From assembly GCF_000974485.1 (NCBI RefSeq), contig NZ_BBOM01000004.1:248001-312000 (forward strand): a stretch of DNA of 64,000 bases, in the 5' to 3' direction. The stretch comes from Streptomyces sp. NBRC 109706 (GTDB taxonomy: Bacteria; Actinomycetota; Actinomycetes; Streptomycetales; Streptomycetaceae). Every line of letters starts with the position of its first letter. Within the stretch, counting starts at the first letter, position 1. The position numbers were made by a program, and so were the translations under genes. Shown here piece by piece: positions 16,175-27,237 of the stretch. The notes under the pieces are model-generated. The model worked only from the letters and a program-made list of their open reading frames with translations, searched no databases and had not been told where the DNA came from.

Positions 16175-17206
16175 GTGACCGAAAGCAGGATGCCCCGCCC
16201 CACTCTCGCGCACATCGCCGAGATGGCGGGTGTGTCGATCTCCACCGTCTCCAAGGTCCTCAACGGCCGGGACGACGTCTCGCGGGACACCCGGGCCAAG
16301 GTCGATGACGCACTGCGCCAGCACCACTATGTGCGCCGGGGCACCTCGGCCTCCGAGCCGGCGATCCGCACGGTCGACCTGGTGCTGAGCGGGTTGGACG
16401 GCTCCTGGCCGGCGAGCGTCGCCAGCGGCATGGAGGCGGCGGCCTACGAGGCGGGGGTGCATGTGGCGATCTCCGTCGCCCGTTCGTCCGAGGCGGCCAC
16501 CAACCACCGGGCGCAGGACTGGGTGGACCGGGTCCTGGAGCGCGGCAGCGCGGGTGTGGTGCTGGGGCTGATCGAGCCCAGCCAGGACCAGTTGGGGCGG
16601 CTGGCCCAGGCGCGGGTGCCCTGTGTGGTCATCGATCCGCTGAGCGATCCGCCGCCGGACGTGATGTCGGTCGGCACCACCAACTGGGCCGGCGCCTATG
16701 AGGCGACCACCCATCTGCTGCAGCGAGGACATCGGAGCATCGCGCTGGTCACGGGCCCGCCGCACCATCTCTACACGCGGGCCAGGACGGCGGGTTACCG
16801 TTCGGCGATGGCGGCCGCCGGCATCGAGGTGGCGTCCGGGCAGGTGCGGCACGGCACCTACGACCGGGCCAGCGGCGCCGAACAGGTGCGGGCGCTGCTG
16901 GAGTCGCCCGACCGCCCGACGGCCATGTTCATCTGCTCGGACCATATGGCCATCGGCGGCTATGAGGCCATCGCCGGCGCCGGCCTGCGGGTGCCGGACG
17001 ACATCAGCGTGGTGGGCTTCGACGATCTGCCGGAGGCGCGTTGGGTCTCCCCGGCCCTCACCACGGTCCGTCAGCCGTTGAAGGAGATGGGCGGCAGCGC
17101 GCTGCGTACCCTGGTCCGGCTGATGAACGGCGAGGAGCCGGAGAGCCCCCGCGTCGAGCTGGCCACCACCCTGGTGGTGCGGAACAGCACCGCCGCCGTC
17201 TCGTAG
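16175..17206 (+). CDS. LacI family transcriptional regulator
   Basis: 343 residues from GTG 16175. The N-terminal helix-turn-helix and hinge are typical (TLAHIAEMAGVSISTVSKVL, then NGRDDVSRDT). The rest is a periplasmic-binding-protein-like effector domain: VDLVLSGLDGSW, GSAGVVLGLIEPSQ, HRSIALVTGPP, FICSDHMAIGGYEAIAGAGL and VPDDISVVGFDDLPEARWVSP. The effector is presumably a sugar or sugar derivative made by the neighbouring enzymes. It is divergent from the ThuA-dehydrogenase unit, and related palindromes lie before itself, that unit, and the 9898 gene. It ends 15 bp from the convergent iron-binding-protein gene. It is unlikely to be CebR, since the cellulase boxes differ wholly from the motif here. 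Confidence 0.92.
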   Translation: MTESRMPRPTLAHIAEMAGVSISTVSKVLNGRDDVSRDTRAKVDDALRQHHYVRRGTSASEPAIRTVDLVLSGLDGSWPASVASGMEAAAYEAGVHVAISVARSSEAATNHRAQDWVDRVLERGSAGVVLGLIEPSQDQLGRLAQARVPCVVIDPLSDPPPDVMSVGTTNWAGAYEATTHLLQRGHRSIALVTGPPHHLYTRARTAGYRSAMAAAGIEVASGQVRHGTYDRASGAEQVRALLESPDRPTAMFICSDHMAIGGYEAIAGAGLRVPDDISVVGFDDLPEARWVSPALTTVRQPLKEMGGSALRTLVRLMNGEEPESPRVELATTLVVRNSTAAVS

Positions 17207-17221
17207 GGCGGGGCCCGGCGT

Positions 17222-18268
17222 TCAGTCGCCGGCGACGGCCGAGGCCAGTTCGGGCAGCAGCGCGTCGAGGGCGAGCGGGATGCTCAGCACGCTGGCCGCG
17301 CTGAACGCCTGGGAGACGTCCCCCTCGCCGTCCAGAAAGACTGCGCGCTCGTCCCTGACCACCTGGAGGGACTGGATCAGCGGGTCGGCGAGCAGTTCGT
17401 CCAGGGTGTAGCCGATGGGGAAGAGCACCGCGACCTCGGCGTCCAGGACCTCCACCTGCTCGGTCGCGACCGGCGCGTAGAAGCCCTCGGACGAGGGGAG
17501 TTCGGCGACGGGCCCGTGCAGTTCGAAGCCGAGCTGGGCCAGCAGGTCGAAGCGCGCGTCGCCGGGCAGGCTGGCTCCGTAGGCGTCGCCGAACTTGGAT
17601 CCGGTGACGGCGCCGACGCCCTCGAACTCGGGGTGTTCGGCGGCGGCAGCGGCGATCCGTTCCTCGACCTCCGTCACCAGCCGTTCGCCCTCCGCCTCCT
17701 TGCCGAGCGCCTGGGCGACCAGCCTGGTCTGGGTCTCCCAGGGGGTGGCGAAGGCCGGGGTGTCGGCGGGCGGCGAGACGGTGGGCGCGATGGAGGAGAG
17801 CCGTTCGTACTGCGACTCGTCGTTGGCGGAGCGGGTGTTGAGGATCAGATCCGGCTCCATCGACTGGATCTGCTCGTAGTTGACCGACTGGTTAACGTTC
17901 TCGATCACCTCGGGGGTCTCGTCCCCGAAGAGTTCGGTCGCCCAGGGGCCCACGCCCTTCTGGTCCTCGCCGAAGCCGAGCCAGTCGTAGACGGCGACCG
18001 GGGTGACGCCCAGGGCCAGCGCCGCCTCGGCGTCCGACCAGCCGAGGGCGACCACGGTCAGCTCGCCGTCCGCCGGCGCGGGGATGTCCACGGTGCCGTA
18101 GGCGGTCTCCACCGAGGCGAGCAGTTCACCGCCGCCGCCCCCGTTGTCCTCGGCGTTGCCGCCGTCGGCGCCGTTGTCGGAGGAGGAGCAGGCGGTCAGC
18201 AGCAGCCCGAGCACGGCGGCGCCGGTGGCGACGGCGGTGCGGCGGGGGGCACGGAACAGGGAGTTCAT
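17222..18268 (-). CDS. Ferric-siderophore ABC transporter substrate-binding lipoprotein
   Basis: 348 residues. A lipoprotein signal peptide ends at LLLTAC with Cys27 as lipid anchor, followed by a Gly/Asn/Asp-rich spacer. The mature part is a class III periplasmic-binding fold: VVALGWSDAEAALALGVTPV, SMEPDLILNTRSANDESQYE, a segment with TRLVAQALGKEAEGERLV linking the lobes, and VAVLFPIGYTLDELLADPL. It captures ferric-siderophore outside the membrane. It is the last of four minus-strand genes (permease, permease, ATPase, binding protein), 55 bp after the ATPase gene, and should follow the iron box at 21438. It ends 15 bp from the convergent LacI gene. Confidence 0.9.
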   Translation of the reverse strand: MNSLFRAPRRTAVATGAAVLGLLLTACSSSDNGADGGNAEDNGGGGGELLASVETAYGTVDIPAPADGELTVVALGWSDAEAALALGVTPVAVYDWLGFGEDQKGVGPWATELFGDETPEVIENVNQSVNYEQIQSMEPDLILNTRSANDESQYERLSSIAPTVSPPADTPAFATPWETQTRLVAQALGKEAEGERLVTEVEERIAAAAAEHPEFEGVGAVTGSKFGDAYGASLPGDARFDLLAQLGFELHGPVAELPSSEGFYAPVATEQVEVLDAEVAVLFPIGYTLDELLADPLIQSLQVVRDERAVFLDGEGDVSQAFSAASVLSIPLALDALLPELASAVAGD

Positions 18269-18323
18269 CGCGAAACGGTCCTTCGGTTTCGGGGGCTACG
18301 GGGGTTACGGGGGTGTGCGGGAT

Positions 18324-19202
18324 TCAGGAGTGGGGGCGTCCGGTCCGGTGGGCGCGGTCGGCGCGGGGGATCACCAGCGGGGTGCCGGTCTCCGGATCGT
18401 CGATGACGCGGGCGGGAACGCCGAACACCTCGTCGACCAGCCGCTCGGTGACGACCTCGGTCGGCGCTCCCCGCGCCACGATCCGGCCGTCCTTCATCGC
18501 GATCAGATGGGTGGCGTACCGGGCGGCCTGGTTGAGGTCGTGCAGCACCGCGACCAGGGTCCGGCCCTCCTCGTGCAGCCGGGCGCAGAGATCCAGCACG
18601 TCCAGCTGGTGCGCCAGGTCGAGAAAGGTGGTCGGCTCGTCCAGGAGCAGCAGCGGGGTCTGCTGGGCCAGCACCATCGCGATCCACACCCGCTGCCGCT
18701 GCCCGCCGGAGAGCTCGTCCACCAACCGGCCGGAGAGCCCGGTGAGCCCGGTGGCGGCCAGCGCCTCCCGGACGGCGGCCTCGTCCCTGGTGGACCACGG
18801 GCGCAGCGGCGACTGGTGCGGATGCCGTCCCCGGGAGACCAGATCGACCACCGTGATGCCGTCGGGCGCCGTCGGGCTCTGCGGCAACTGGCCCAGCCTG
18901 CGGGCCAGTTCCTTGGTCTTCAGGCGCGCGATGTCCCCGTCGGCCAGGAGCACCCGGCCGGCCTCGGGGCGCAGCAGCCGCGCCAGGGTGCGCAACAGGG
19001 TGCTCTTGCCGCAGGCGTTCGGACCCACGATCACGGTGAACGAGTTGTCCGGGATGTCCACGTCCAGCCCGGTCAGGATGGTGCGCCGGTCGTATCCGGC
19101 GGTCAGCCCTCGGGCGCCGAGCGGCACACCGCCGGGGTGTGTGAGTTCGGTCAACGGATCGGTCCCGGTCTCGTCGTGGTAGATGGTCGTCCGGTCCTTC
19201 AT
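18324..19202 (-). CDS. Ferric-siderophore ABC transporter ATP-binding protein
   Basis: 292 residues from ATG 19202, overlapping the permease stop by ATGA; the open frame beyond is a shadow of the permease. Walker A is GPNACGKST, the Q-loop region LGQLPQSPTAPDGITV, the ABC signature LSGGQRQRVWIAM, Walker B LLLLDEPTTFLDL and the switch His in LVAVLHDLNQAARYA. These are exactly the FepC/FecE pattern, including the FLD form of the D-loop. It energises the two FecCD-type permeases encoded immediately upstream. Confidence 0.93.
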   Translation of the reverse strand: MKDRTTIYHDETGTDPLTELTHPGGVPLGARGLTAGYDRRTILTGLDVDIPDNSFTVIVGPNACGKSTLLRTLARLLRPEAGRVLLADGDIARLKTKELARRLGQLPQSPTAPDGITVVDLVSRGRHPHQSPLRPWSTRDEAAVREALAATGLTGLSGRLVDELSGGQRQRVWIAMVLAQQTPLLLLDEPTTFLDLAHQLDVLDLCARLHEEGRTLVAVLHDLNQAARYATHLIAMKDGRIVARGAPTEVVTERLVDEVFGVPARVIDDPETGTPLVIPRADRAHRTGRPHS

Positions 19203-20263
19203 GCCGTCCCCCGCCGGGCGCCGGACCACAGCAGCCAGACCAGATAGGCGCCGCCCAGGCAGACGGTGACCACGCCGACCGGCAGCTGGGACGGGGCGAC
19301 CACGGTGCGGGCGATGAGATCCCCGCAGGTCAGCAGCAGCGCGCCCATCGCGGCGGCCGGCAGCGGCCGGATCCCGCCCGAGCGGGTCAGCCGGATCGCC
19401 AACTGGGGCGCCACCAGCGCGACAAAGGCGATCGGCCCGGCCACCGCCGTGACCACGGCGGTGAGTCCGACGCCGACCAGCAGCATCGCCAGCCGGGTCC
19501 TCTCGACCGGGACGCCCAGGGCGCGCGCCGCGTCGTCGCCCAGTTCGAGCAGCCGCATCCGGCCGGTCAGCAGCAGCGCGGCCGGCAGCAGCAGCGCGGT
19601 CGCGATCAGCACCGGCCACACCTCCGGCCAGCCCACGTCGTGGAACGAGCCCGCGCCCCAGGTGGCGGCCGCGATGGCCTCCTCAAGGCGGAGGCTGACC
19701 AGCAGATAGCTGTTGACCGAGGTGAGCAGCGCGCTCACCCCGATGCCGACGATGATCAGCCGATGGCCCTGGACGCCATGGCGGAACGCCAGCACATAGA
19801 CCAGCAGTCCGGTGCAGACCCCACCGAGCAGCGCGCCCGCCGTGGTGCCCAACTCGCTGTCGCCGACCAGCAGCGCGGTGAGCAGGGTGCCGGTGTAGGC
19901 GCCGGCGTTGAAGCCGATGATGTCGGGGCTGCCCAGCGGATTGCGGGTGAGGGACTGGAAGATCGCCCCGCTGACGCCCAGCGCCGCGCCGCCGAGCAGC
20001 CCGAGCAGGGCGCGCGGCAGCCGCCACTCCCGCACCACCCGGGTGATCCCGCTGTCGGCGTCGCCGGTCAGCGCGGCCAGCACCTCGCCGGGTGCGATGG
20101 ACAGTTCGCCGATGGTCAGCGACCAGAGGCACACCGCGAGCGCGGCCAGCGTCAGCACCGCGCTGACGGCGGCGACCCGCAGGTCGACACGGATCCTGGC
20201 GTCGGGCCAGGGCAGCCGTAGCAGCCGGGTGCGCGCCGGCCAGATCCGTTCCGTCGGGCTCAT
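19199..20263 (-). CDS. FecCD-family ferric-siderophore permease (second subunit)
   Basis: 354 residues from ATG 20263, coupled to the first permease by an ATGA overlap. Nine to ten hydrophobic segments and the family motifs RLPRALLGLLGGAALGVSG, FQSLTRNPLGSPDIIGFNAG, a KLGALAL-equivalent loop at LLELGDDAARALGV, and GPIAFVALVAPQLAIRLTRS. These inner-membrane proteins form the heterodimeric channel. The internal paralogue upstream shares the same fold but differs in detail, so this is the usual FepD/FepG-type pair and not a recent duplication. Confidence 0.92.
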   Translation of the reverse strand: MSPTERIWPARTRLLRLPWPDARIRVDLRVAAVSAVLTLAALAVCLWSLTIGELSIAPGEVLAALTGDADSGITRVVREWRLPRALLGLLGGAALGVSGAIFQSLTRNPLGSPDIIGFNAGAYTGTLLTALLVGDSELGTTAGALLGGVCTGLLVYVLAFRHGVQGHRLIIVGIGVSALLTSVNSYLLVSLRLEEAIAAATWGAGSFHDVGWPEVWPVLIATALLLPAALLLTGRMRLLELGDDAARALGVPVERTRLAMLLVGVGLTAVVTAVAGPIAFVALVAPQLAIRLTRSGGIRPLPAAAMGALLLTCGDLIARTVVAPSQLPVGVVTVCLGGAYLVWLLWSGARRGTA

Positions 20264-21318
20264 CCCGCGCCCCCCGGGCGGCGGCGGGTGAGCGCGATCA
20301 GCAGCGGTGCGCCGAGGAAGGCGGTGACCACGCCGACCGGCAGTTCGGCCGGGACCAGCACCCGGCCCAGGACGTCGGCGGCCAGAAACAGCACCGGCGC
20401 CGCCAGCAGTCCGGCCGGCAGCACGCGCCGCAGATCGGGCCCGACGACGGCCCGGACGCCGTGCGCGACCAGCAGCCCGAGGAACGAGATCGGCCCGGCG
20501 GCGGCCGTCGCCGCGCCACAGAGCAGCGTCACCGCGAGCAGGCCGGTCAGCCGGGTGGCCACCACCCGGGTGCCCAGCGAGGCGGCCGCGTCGTCGCCCA
20601 GCGCCAGGCTGTTGAGCGAACGGGGCAACGCCAGCGCCAGCAGCGTGCCGGCCGCGACAAACGGCAGGATCGCGAGCACGGTGTCCCACTGCCGGCCCTG
20701 GAGAGAGCCGACCTGCCAGAACCTGAGGCGGTCGAAGGTCTCGGGCCGGACCAGGGTGACGGCGAGGGCCAGACCGCTGAGCACGGCGCCCACCGCGACC
20801 CCGGTGAGCACCAGCTTCGCCGCGCCGTGCGAGCCACGCCCGCCGGTGCCGACCGTGTAGACCAGCACGGCCGTCGCGGCGGCGCCGGCCAGCGCCAACC
20901 ACACCTGCCGGTTGGTGCCGTTCACCCCGAGGAACGCGGCGCCGAACGCGACCGCCGCGTAGGCGCCGGCGTTGACGCCCAGCAGTCCCGGATCGGCCAG
21001 CGGGTTGCGGGTCAGGGCCTGCATGACGGCGCCGGCCAGGCCGAGCGCACCGCCGACCAGCAGCGCCAACACGGTCCTCGGCACCCGGTATTCGCGGATC
21101 AGCAGCTCGTTGGTGGTGTCCCCGTCGCCGCGCCCGAGCAGGGCGTCGACGGTCTCGGCCATGCCGATGGAGCCGGAGCCGATCAGCAGGCTGGCCGCGA
21201 CCAGGACCACCAGCAGCAGCGAGCAGCCGAGCGCCATGGCAAGCGCGCCGGGACGCGAGGACCGCTCGCGCACCAGGTCGTCGTCCTGCGCGACGGCGGG
21301 CGGCGCCGTGGGTGGCAT
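20260..21318 (-). CDS. FecCD-family ferric-siderophore permease (first subunit)
   Basis: 352 residues from ATG 21318 with GGAG upstream; the frame extends to an ATG at 21450, but that lies inside the iron box and adds a non-hydrophobic leader. Family motifs are YRVPRTVLALLVGGALGLAG, MQALTRNPLADPGLLGVNAG, LNSLALGDDAAASLGTRV and GPISFLGLLVAHGVRAVVG, across about nine membrane spans. First gene of the importer operon, with a 120-bp leader after the iron box. Confidence 0.92.
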   Translation of the reverse strand: MPPTAPPAVAQDDDLVRERSSRPGALAMALGCSLLLVVLVAASLLIGSGSIGMAETVDALLGRGDGDTTNELLIREYRVPRTVLALLVGGALGLAGAVMQALTRNPLADPGLLGVNAGAYAAVAFGAAFLGVNGTNRQVWLALAGAAATAVLVYTVGTGGRGSHGAAKLVLTGVAVGAVLSGLALAVTLVRPETFDRLRFWQVGSLQGRQWDTVLAILPFVAAGTLLALALPRSLNSLALGDDAAASLGTRVVATRLTGLLAVTLLCGAATAAAGPISFLGLLVAHGVRAVVGPDLRRVLPAGLLAAPVLFLAADVLGRVLVPAELPVGVVTAFLGAPLLIALTRRRPGGAG

Positions 21319-21354
21319 GGTCGTGCTCCGGGCGGTGAAGGGGACGGCAGGGGG

Positions 21355-21398
21355 CTGGCTGGGATCCGACTGGGGTCTGGCTGGGGTCCGACGCGGGA
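21355..21398. repeat. Two 22-bp direct repeats in the importer leader
   Basis: Two adjacent units (21355-21376 and 21377-21398) share the core GGCTGGGRTCCGAC with one difference. They lie between the iron box and the first permease start. Possibly a replication-slippage duplication; no function is evident. Confidence 0.6.
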
Positions 21399-21437
21399 CG
21401 ACCGGACAGGCGACGGCAGGGGAAACCGCCCACCAAG

Positions 21438-21456
21438 TTAGGTTAGGCATCCCTAA
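21438..21456. promoter_or_regulatory. DmdR/IdeR-type iron box
   Basis: TTAGGTTAGGCATCCCTAA matches the Streptomyces iron-box consensus TTAGGTTAGGCTCACCTAA at 16 of 19 positions and keeps both half-sites. It sits before the minus-strand siderophore importer, so iron-loaded DmdR should repress these four genes. Confidence 0.9.
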
Positions 21457-21513
21457 GTCGCCTCATGTTATGCGGGGGCCCGAAATGGCGCAATCGCGCC
21501 GATGTGACGTCGG

Positions 21514-22314
21514 CTATCGCGAATCGGACAGCTGCGCGTGATGGTGCGCGCTCGGCGCGTGCCCGGTCACCCGGCGGAAGGCCACGGTGAACGCGCTCGG
21601 GCTGGTGTAGCCCACGGCCCGCGCCACCTCGGCCACCGGGGTGCCGCCGGCCAGCAGCGCCAACGCCAGATGGACCCGGAGCACCGCGCGCCACGCGGAG
21701 AAGCTCAGCCCCGTGGAGTCGGCGAAGGCGCGGGCCAATGTCCGGGTGCTCACGCCCAACTCGGCGGCCCAGTCGGCCAGGCCGCGCTCGTCGGCCGGAT
21801 CGGCCGCGACCGCCACCGCGATCTCCCGCACCCGGGGATCGTCCGACAGCACCACATGGTGGTCCCGCCGGGCCGGACGCAGCAGATCGAAGACGACCCC
21901 CTCGGCCCGCGCCCTGGCGTCCGGGGCGAGCTCGGCGTCCGTCAGATGCAACAGCAGCTCGTGCAGCAGCGGGGTGACCTCGATCGGGACCGGCTCGCGC
22001 GGCACATCGGTGACGGCGGAGGGGGCGAAGAAGCCGGCGTGGTAGCTGGTGCCGTCGGCCGCGCTGCCGGCGTGCCCGACGCCGGCCGGTATCCAGAGGC
22101 CCACCCGGGTGGGCAGCGCCCAACGCCGCGCGCCGATCTCGATGTTGAGGACGCCACGGACGCTCCAGATCAGCTCGTGCACCGGATGGCTGTGCGCGGT
22201 CCACCGGGTGGGGCGGGTCAGCGTCTCCGCCTCGCCCACGATGCCGAACGGGATGCGCGGCTCGCCCGCCGGGCTCCTCGTCTCGGTGCCCACCGCGTGC
22301 CGCGCGCCACCCAT
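21514..22314 (-). CDS. AraC family transcriptional regulator
   Basis: 266 residues from ATG 22314 (GGAGG 9 nt upstream; the GTG at 22332 would place that site inside the gene). An N-terminal cupin-like domain carries HSHPVHELIWSVRG and a histidine in YHAGFFAP. The C-terminus is a double HTH: GLADWAAELGVSTRTLARAF and VAEVARAVGYTSPSAFTVAF, followed by RRVTGHAPS. It lies directly upstream of the siderophore importer on the same strand. Siderophore-responsive AraC regulators commonly adjoin such importers, so local control is plausible, but the two are separated by the iron-box promoter. Confidence 0.88.
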   Translation of the reverse strand: MGGARHAVGTETRSPAGEPRIPFGIVGEAETLTRPTRWTAHSHPVHELIWSVRGVLNIEIGARRWALPTRVGLWIPAGVGHAGSAADGTSYHAGFFAPSAVTDVPREPVPIEVTPLLHELLLHLTDAELAPDARARAEGVVFDLLRPARRDHHVVLSDDPRVREIAVAVAADPADERGLADWAAELGVSTRTLARAFADSTGLSFSAWRAVLRVHLALALLAGGTPVAEVARAVGYTSPSAFTVAFRRVTGHAPSAHHHAQLSDSR

Positions 22315-22385
22315 CGCCGTCCCCCTCCGCACGCCGCCGCCCCTTTTCGGCCAGCCAGCGTAGCCGGGGGCGGGGCGGCGTGCGG

Positions 22386-22637
22386 CTAATCGATCCAGAT
22401 CCAGACCGCGTAGACGATGAAGAACGCCACAAAGAGCGCCGTCACCACGGACACCGCGGTGAGCGGCACGGCGGCCCAGCCCCGGCTCGGCGTCGGCTCC
22501 TCGTCGGGTCCGGTGAACGTGGTGCCGCTCTCGGCCGGCGGCGTCTCCCCCGGCGGGGTCTCACCGACGCGACCGGGGGCGCCGGGGCGGTACCCGGGCG
22601 TGTGATCCGGATCGGGGTCCGGGTTCGGGGCAGTCAT
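22386..22637 (-). CDS. DUF6480 small membrane protein
   Basis: 83 residues from ATG 22637; the longer frame lacks a start signal and adds unrelated residues. The conserved start TAPNPDPDPDHTPGYRPG and PGETPPAESGT are the hallmark of a small actinobacterial family of unknown function. A single C-terminal membrane segment (about 58-80, VPLTAVSVVTALFVAFFIVY) ends the protein. The proline-rich N-terminus should be cytoplasmic or wall-facing; topology is unclear. Confidence 0.8.
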   Translation of the reverse strand: MTAPNPDPDPDHTPGYRPGAPGRVGETPPGETPPAESGTTFTGPDEEPTPSRGWAAVPLTAVSVVTALFVAFFIVYAVWIWID

Positions 22638-22917
22638 GGCCGCCGGGTACCAACCTGAACGGTTACTACACCCCAACGCGGTCCCGAAAGCGGAAACCGG
22701 GCGACGGGGCGGGGACGGCCGGTTTATCGCCGGGAACTTTCTCGCCGCTCCCGGCGACACACCCGATTACGTTCACGAAAGACGCCAACGACCCGCTCCC
22801 GATCAGGTTCCCGACGGCGGGAAAGATCTTCTCCCATTTCCCCGTTCCGGGACCCCACGGCAATTCCCGGCGAGCGGGAAAGGGCCGCATGGAAAACCGT
22901 TGTCAGGTGACGTGACG

Positions 22918-24081
22918 TCAACTCCGGTCGGCGGGACCGGTCGCCGCCGGCTCCTCGTCGGAGGCATCCGAGGCGCCGGGGGCGTCGGGGGCCTCGGGGC
23001 TGTCGGGGGCGGTCCTGCGGCCCCCGGTGTGCCCTCGGGGGCGGAGTCGGATGACGACGGCGAGCACGGCGAGCGTGAACAGCAGCAGGCCCAGCCAGAG
23101 CACCCACTTCTCGGGCCAGGGCGGCGGAGACGAGCCGCCCTCGGGGGAGCGTCCGCCGTCGATGCCGGTGACGACGACCGCCACCAGGCCGACGAGGGTG
23201 GCCCCCACCACGATCCGGCCGGCCAGCCGCGCGCTGATCGGCAACGCGCGGTCGCGGCGGCTCGGCTCCCCCAGCCGGAGCCGTTCGCCCGACCGGGCGG
23301 GGGAGAGCAGCCGCCACAGCAGCAGACCGGCGATGGGTATCTGGGTCAGCCAGAGGAAGGTGCGGAACGGGCCGTCGTACCATGCCTGGCTGCTGTACAG
23401 CAGGGTGTGCCAGGCGCTGAGGATATAGACCACGATGACGAAACGGTGCACGGCCAGCCACATCCGTGGCCCGGTCCGGTGGCGCAGGTAGAACGCCAGG
23501 CCCAGTGGGATGGCGAGATAGAGGGCGAGCAGGCCGACCAGGATGGCGACCCGGCCGGTGCCGGTGGCGTATCCGCCGGGCACAAAGCTGTCCACAAAGG
23601 CGGTCCACACGCTGCGCCCGAACGACCAGCGGTCCCGGTTGTCCCTGATCTGGTCGGTGAAGAAGAAGAACGCGTGCATGAACATCAGCCCGATGGTGGT
23701 CAGGCTGGTGGTGCGGTGCCATTTCTCCAGGCGGGCGGCCGGCAGCCAACCCCAGCGGGGGCGCGGCCCGGAGCGCATCAGCCCGAACACCACGGTGATA
23801 TAGGCCCAGATCATCGCCGACCAGCCGAACGCCTGGCACATCCAGTACATCCAGAACTTGTCCGCGTCCGCCAGCATCGGCATGATCTTGATCGTCGCCG
23901 AACTGCCGTTCTCCACGCGGACATAGAGCAGCCAGTAGATCAACCCGGTGATCACCAGGGCCAGTGAGGCGTCGGGCACGGCGCCCCGAAGATCGGCGCG
24001 GAGACCGGCCCAGTCGAAGCGGGCCCGGCGCTTTCTCTCCCGTTCCGGGGAGGAAACCGCCGATTCGGAGACCTCTGCCAT
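22918..24081 (-). CDS. Ferric-reductase-like transmembrane haem protein
   Basis: 387 residues from ATG 24081 with CGGAG 7 nt upstream. About eight membrane spans carry pairs of His suited to bind two b-type haems: EKWHRTTSL, LMFMHAFFFF, AVHRFVIVVY and SAWHTLLYSS. This is the ferric-reductase/cytochrome b fold (FRE/NOX-like core) without any FAD/NAD(P)H domain, so it would need a separate electron donor. The C-terminal 45 residues are Pro/Asp/Glu-rich and disordered. Its closeness to the siderophore importer suggests iron release or membrane redox chemistry, but no shared control site is visible. Confidence 0.75.
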   Translation of the reverse strand: MAEVSESAVSSPERERKRRARFDWAGLRADLRGAVPDASLALVITGLIYWLLYVRVENGSSATIKIMPMLADADKFWMYWMCQAFGWSAMIWAYITVVFGLMRSGPRPRWGWLPAARLEKWHRTTSLTTIGLMFMHAFFFFTDQIRDNRDRWSFGRSVWTAFVDSFVPGGYATGTGRVAILVGLLALYLAIPLGLAFYLRHRTGPRMWLAVHRFVIVVYILSAWHTLLYSSQAWYDGPFRTFLWLTQIPIAGLLLWRLLSPARSGERLRLGEPSRRDRALPISARLAGRIVVGATLVGLVAVVVTGIDGGRSPEGGSSPPPWPEKWVLWLGLLLFTLAVLAVVIRLRPRGHTGGRRTAPDSPEAPDAPGASDASDEEPAATGPADRS

Positions 24082-24296
24082 CGCACAACTCCGTTTTCGG
24101 TATGGCTCGCCGACGGTCCATCACAATGAATGTCCCGTGGCGACATGGTGGCCCCGCGCTCCCTGCCGTGAAGAATAACGACGTTCGCCCCGCCGCGGAA
24201 GACATCGATCCGGTTCCGGATTACCCGTCACCGATGGGGAATTGGGCGAGAAAAACCGTGCCGGCCGGGAACTCTTCGGCGGTCGGAAACGACGCG

Positions 24297-24326
24297 GGCC
24301 CCGGACGCGCGGCGGCGTCCGGGGCC
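24297..24326 (-). terminator. Terminator after the UvrA-like gene
   Basis: A perfect 12-bp stem (GGCCCCGGACGC and complement at 24315-24326) with a 6-nt loop, 21 bp past the stop of the minus-strand gene at 24348. Confidence 0.75.
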
Positions 24327-24347
24327 GGGACCGAACGGAGGGGAGCG

Positions 24348-26750
<2,403 letters not shown>

Positions 26751-26821
26751 GCTGTCTCCCTTGTCGCGGCGGAGGCCCGCCGTGGTGTGCTCTCGGCGGA
26801 TAGCGTCGGGCCCGATCCGGG

Positions 26822-27232
26822 TCAGCGCCGCTCCTGGACGCGGATCAGATTGCCCGCCGGGTCCCGGACGGCGCAGTCCCGCACGCCGTACGGCTGCTCC
26901 GTCGGCTCCTGGACGATATCGGCGTCGCCGGCCTGCAGCCGCTCGAAGGCGGCGTCGAGATCGGCGCTGGCCAGCAGGATCGAGCCATAGGTGCCCTTGG
27001 CCATCATCTCCGTGATGGTGCGCCGCTCCTCCTCCGTGATCCCCGGGTCGGCCGCCGGCGGGTGCAGGACGATGGACGTCTCCGGCTGGTTCGGCGGGCC
27101 GACGGTGAGCCAGCGCATCCCCTCGTAACCGACGTCGTTGCGCACCTCGAAGCCGAGGGTGTCGCGGTAGAAGGCCAACGAGGCGTCCGGGTCCAGATGC
27201 GGGAGGAAACTGCTGTGAATGGTGATATCCAT
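26822..27232 (-). CDS. VOC family (glyoxalase/dioxygenase fold) protein
   Basis: 136 residues from ATG 27232; the longer frame is a shadow of the AraC gene. A single VOC domain: SFLPHLDPDASLAFYRDTLG, WLTVGPPNQPETSIVLHPP and CAVRDPAGNLIRVQERR. The family includes metal-dependent isomerases, dioxygenases and resistance binding proteins; the substrate cannot be told. It starts 5 bp after the AraC gene on the same strand, a common arrangement in Streptomyces that suggests control by that regulator. Confidence 0.88.
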   Translation of the reverse strand: MDITIHSSFLPHLDPDASLAFYRDTLGFEVRNDVGYEGMRWLTVGPPNQPETSIVLHPPAADPGITEEERRTITEMMAKGTYGSILLASADLDAAFERLQAGDADIVQEPTEQPYGVRDCAVRDPAGNLIRVQERR

Positions 27233-27237
27233 GCCCG

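Noticed and set aside
19199..21436. Single 745-residue permease
   Set aside because: The N-terminal half is an out-of-frame read of the first permease; two permeases with ATGA coupling explain the region.
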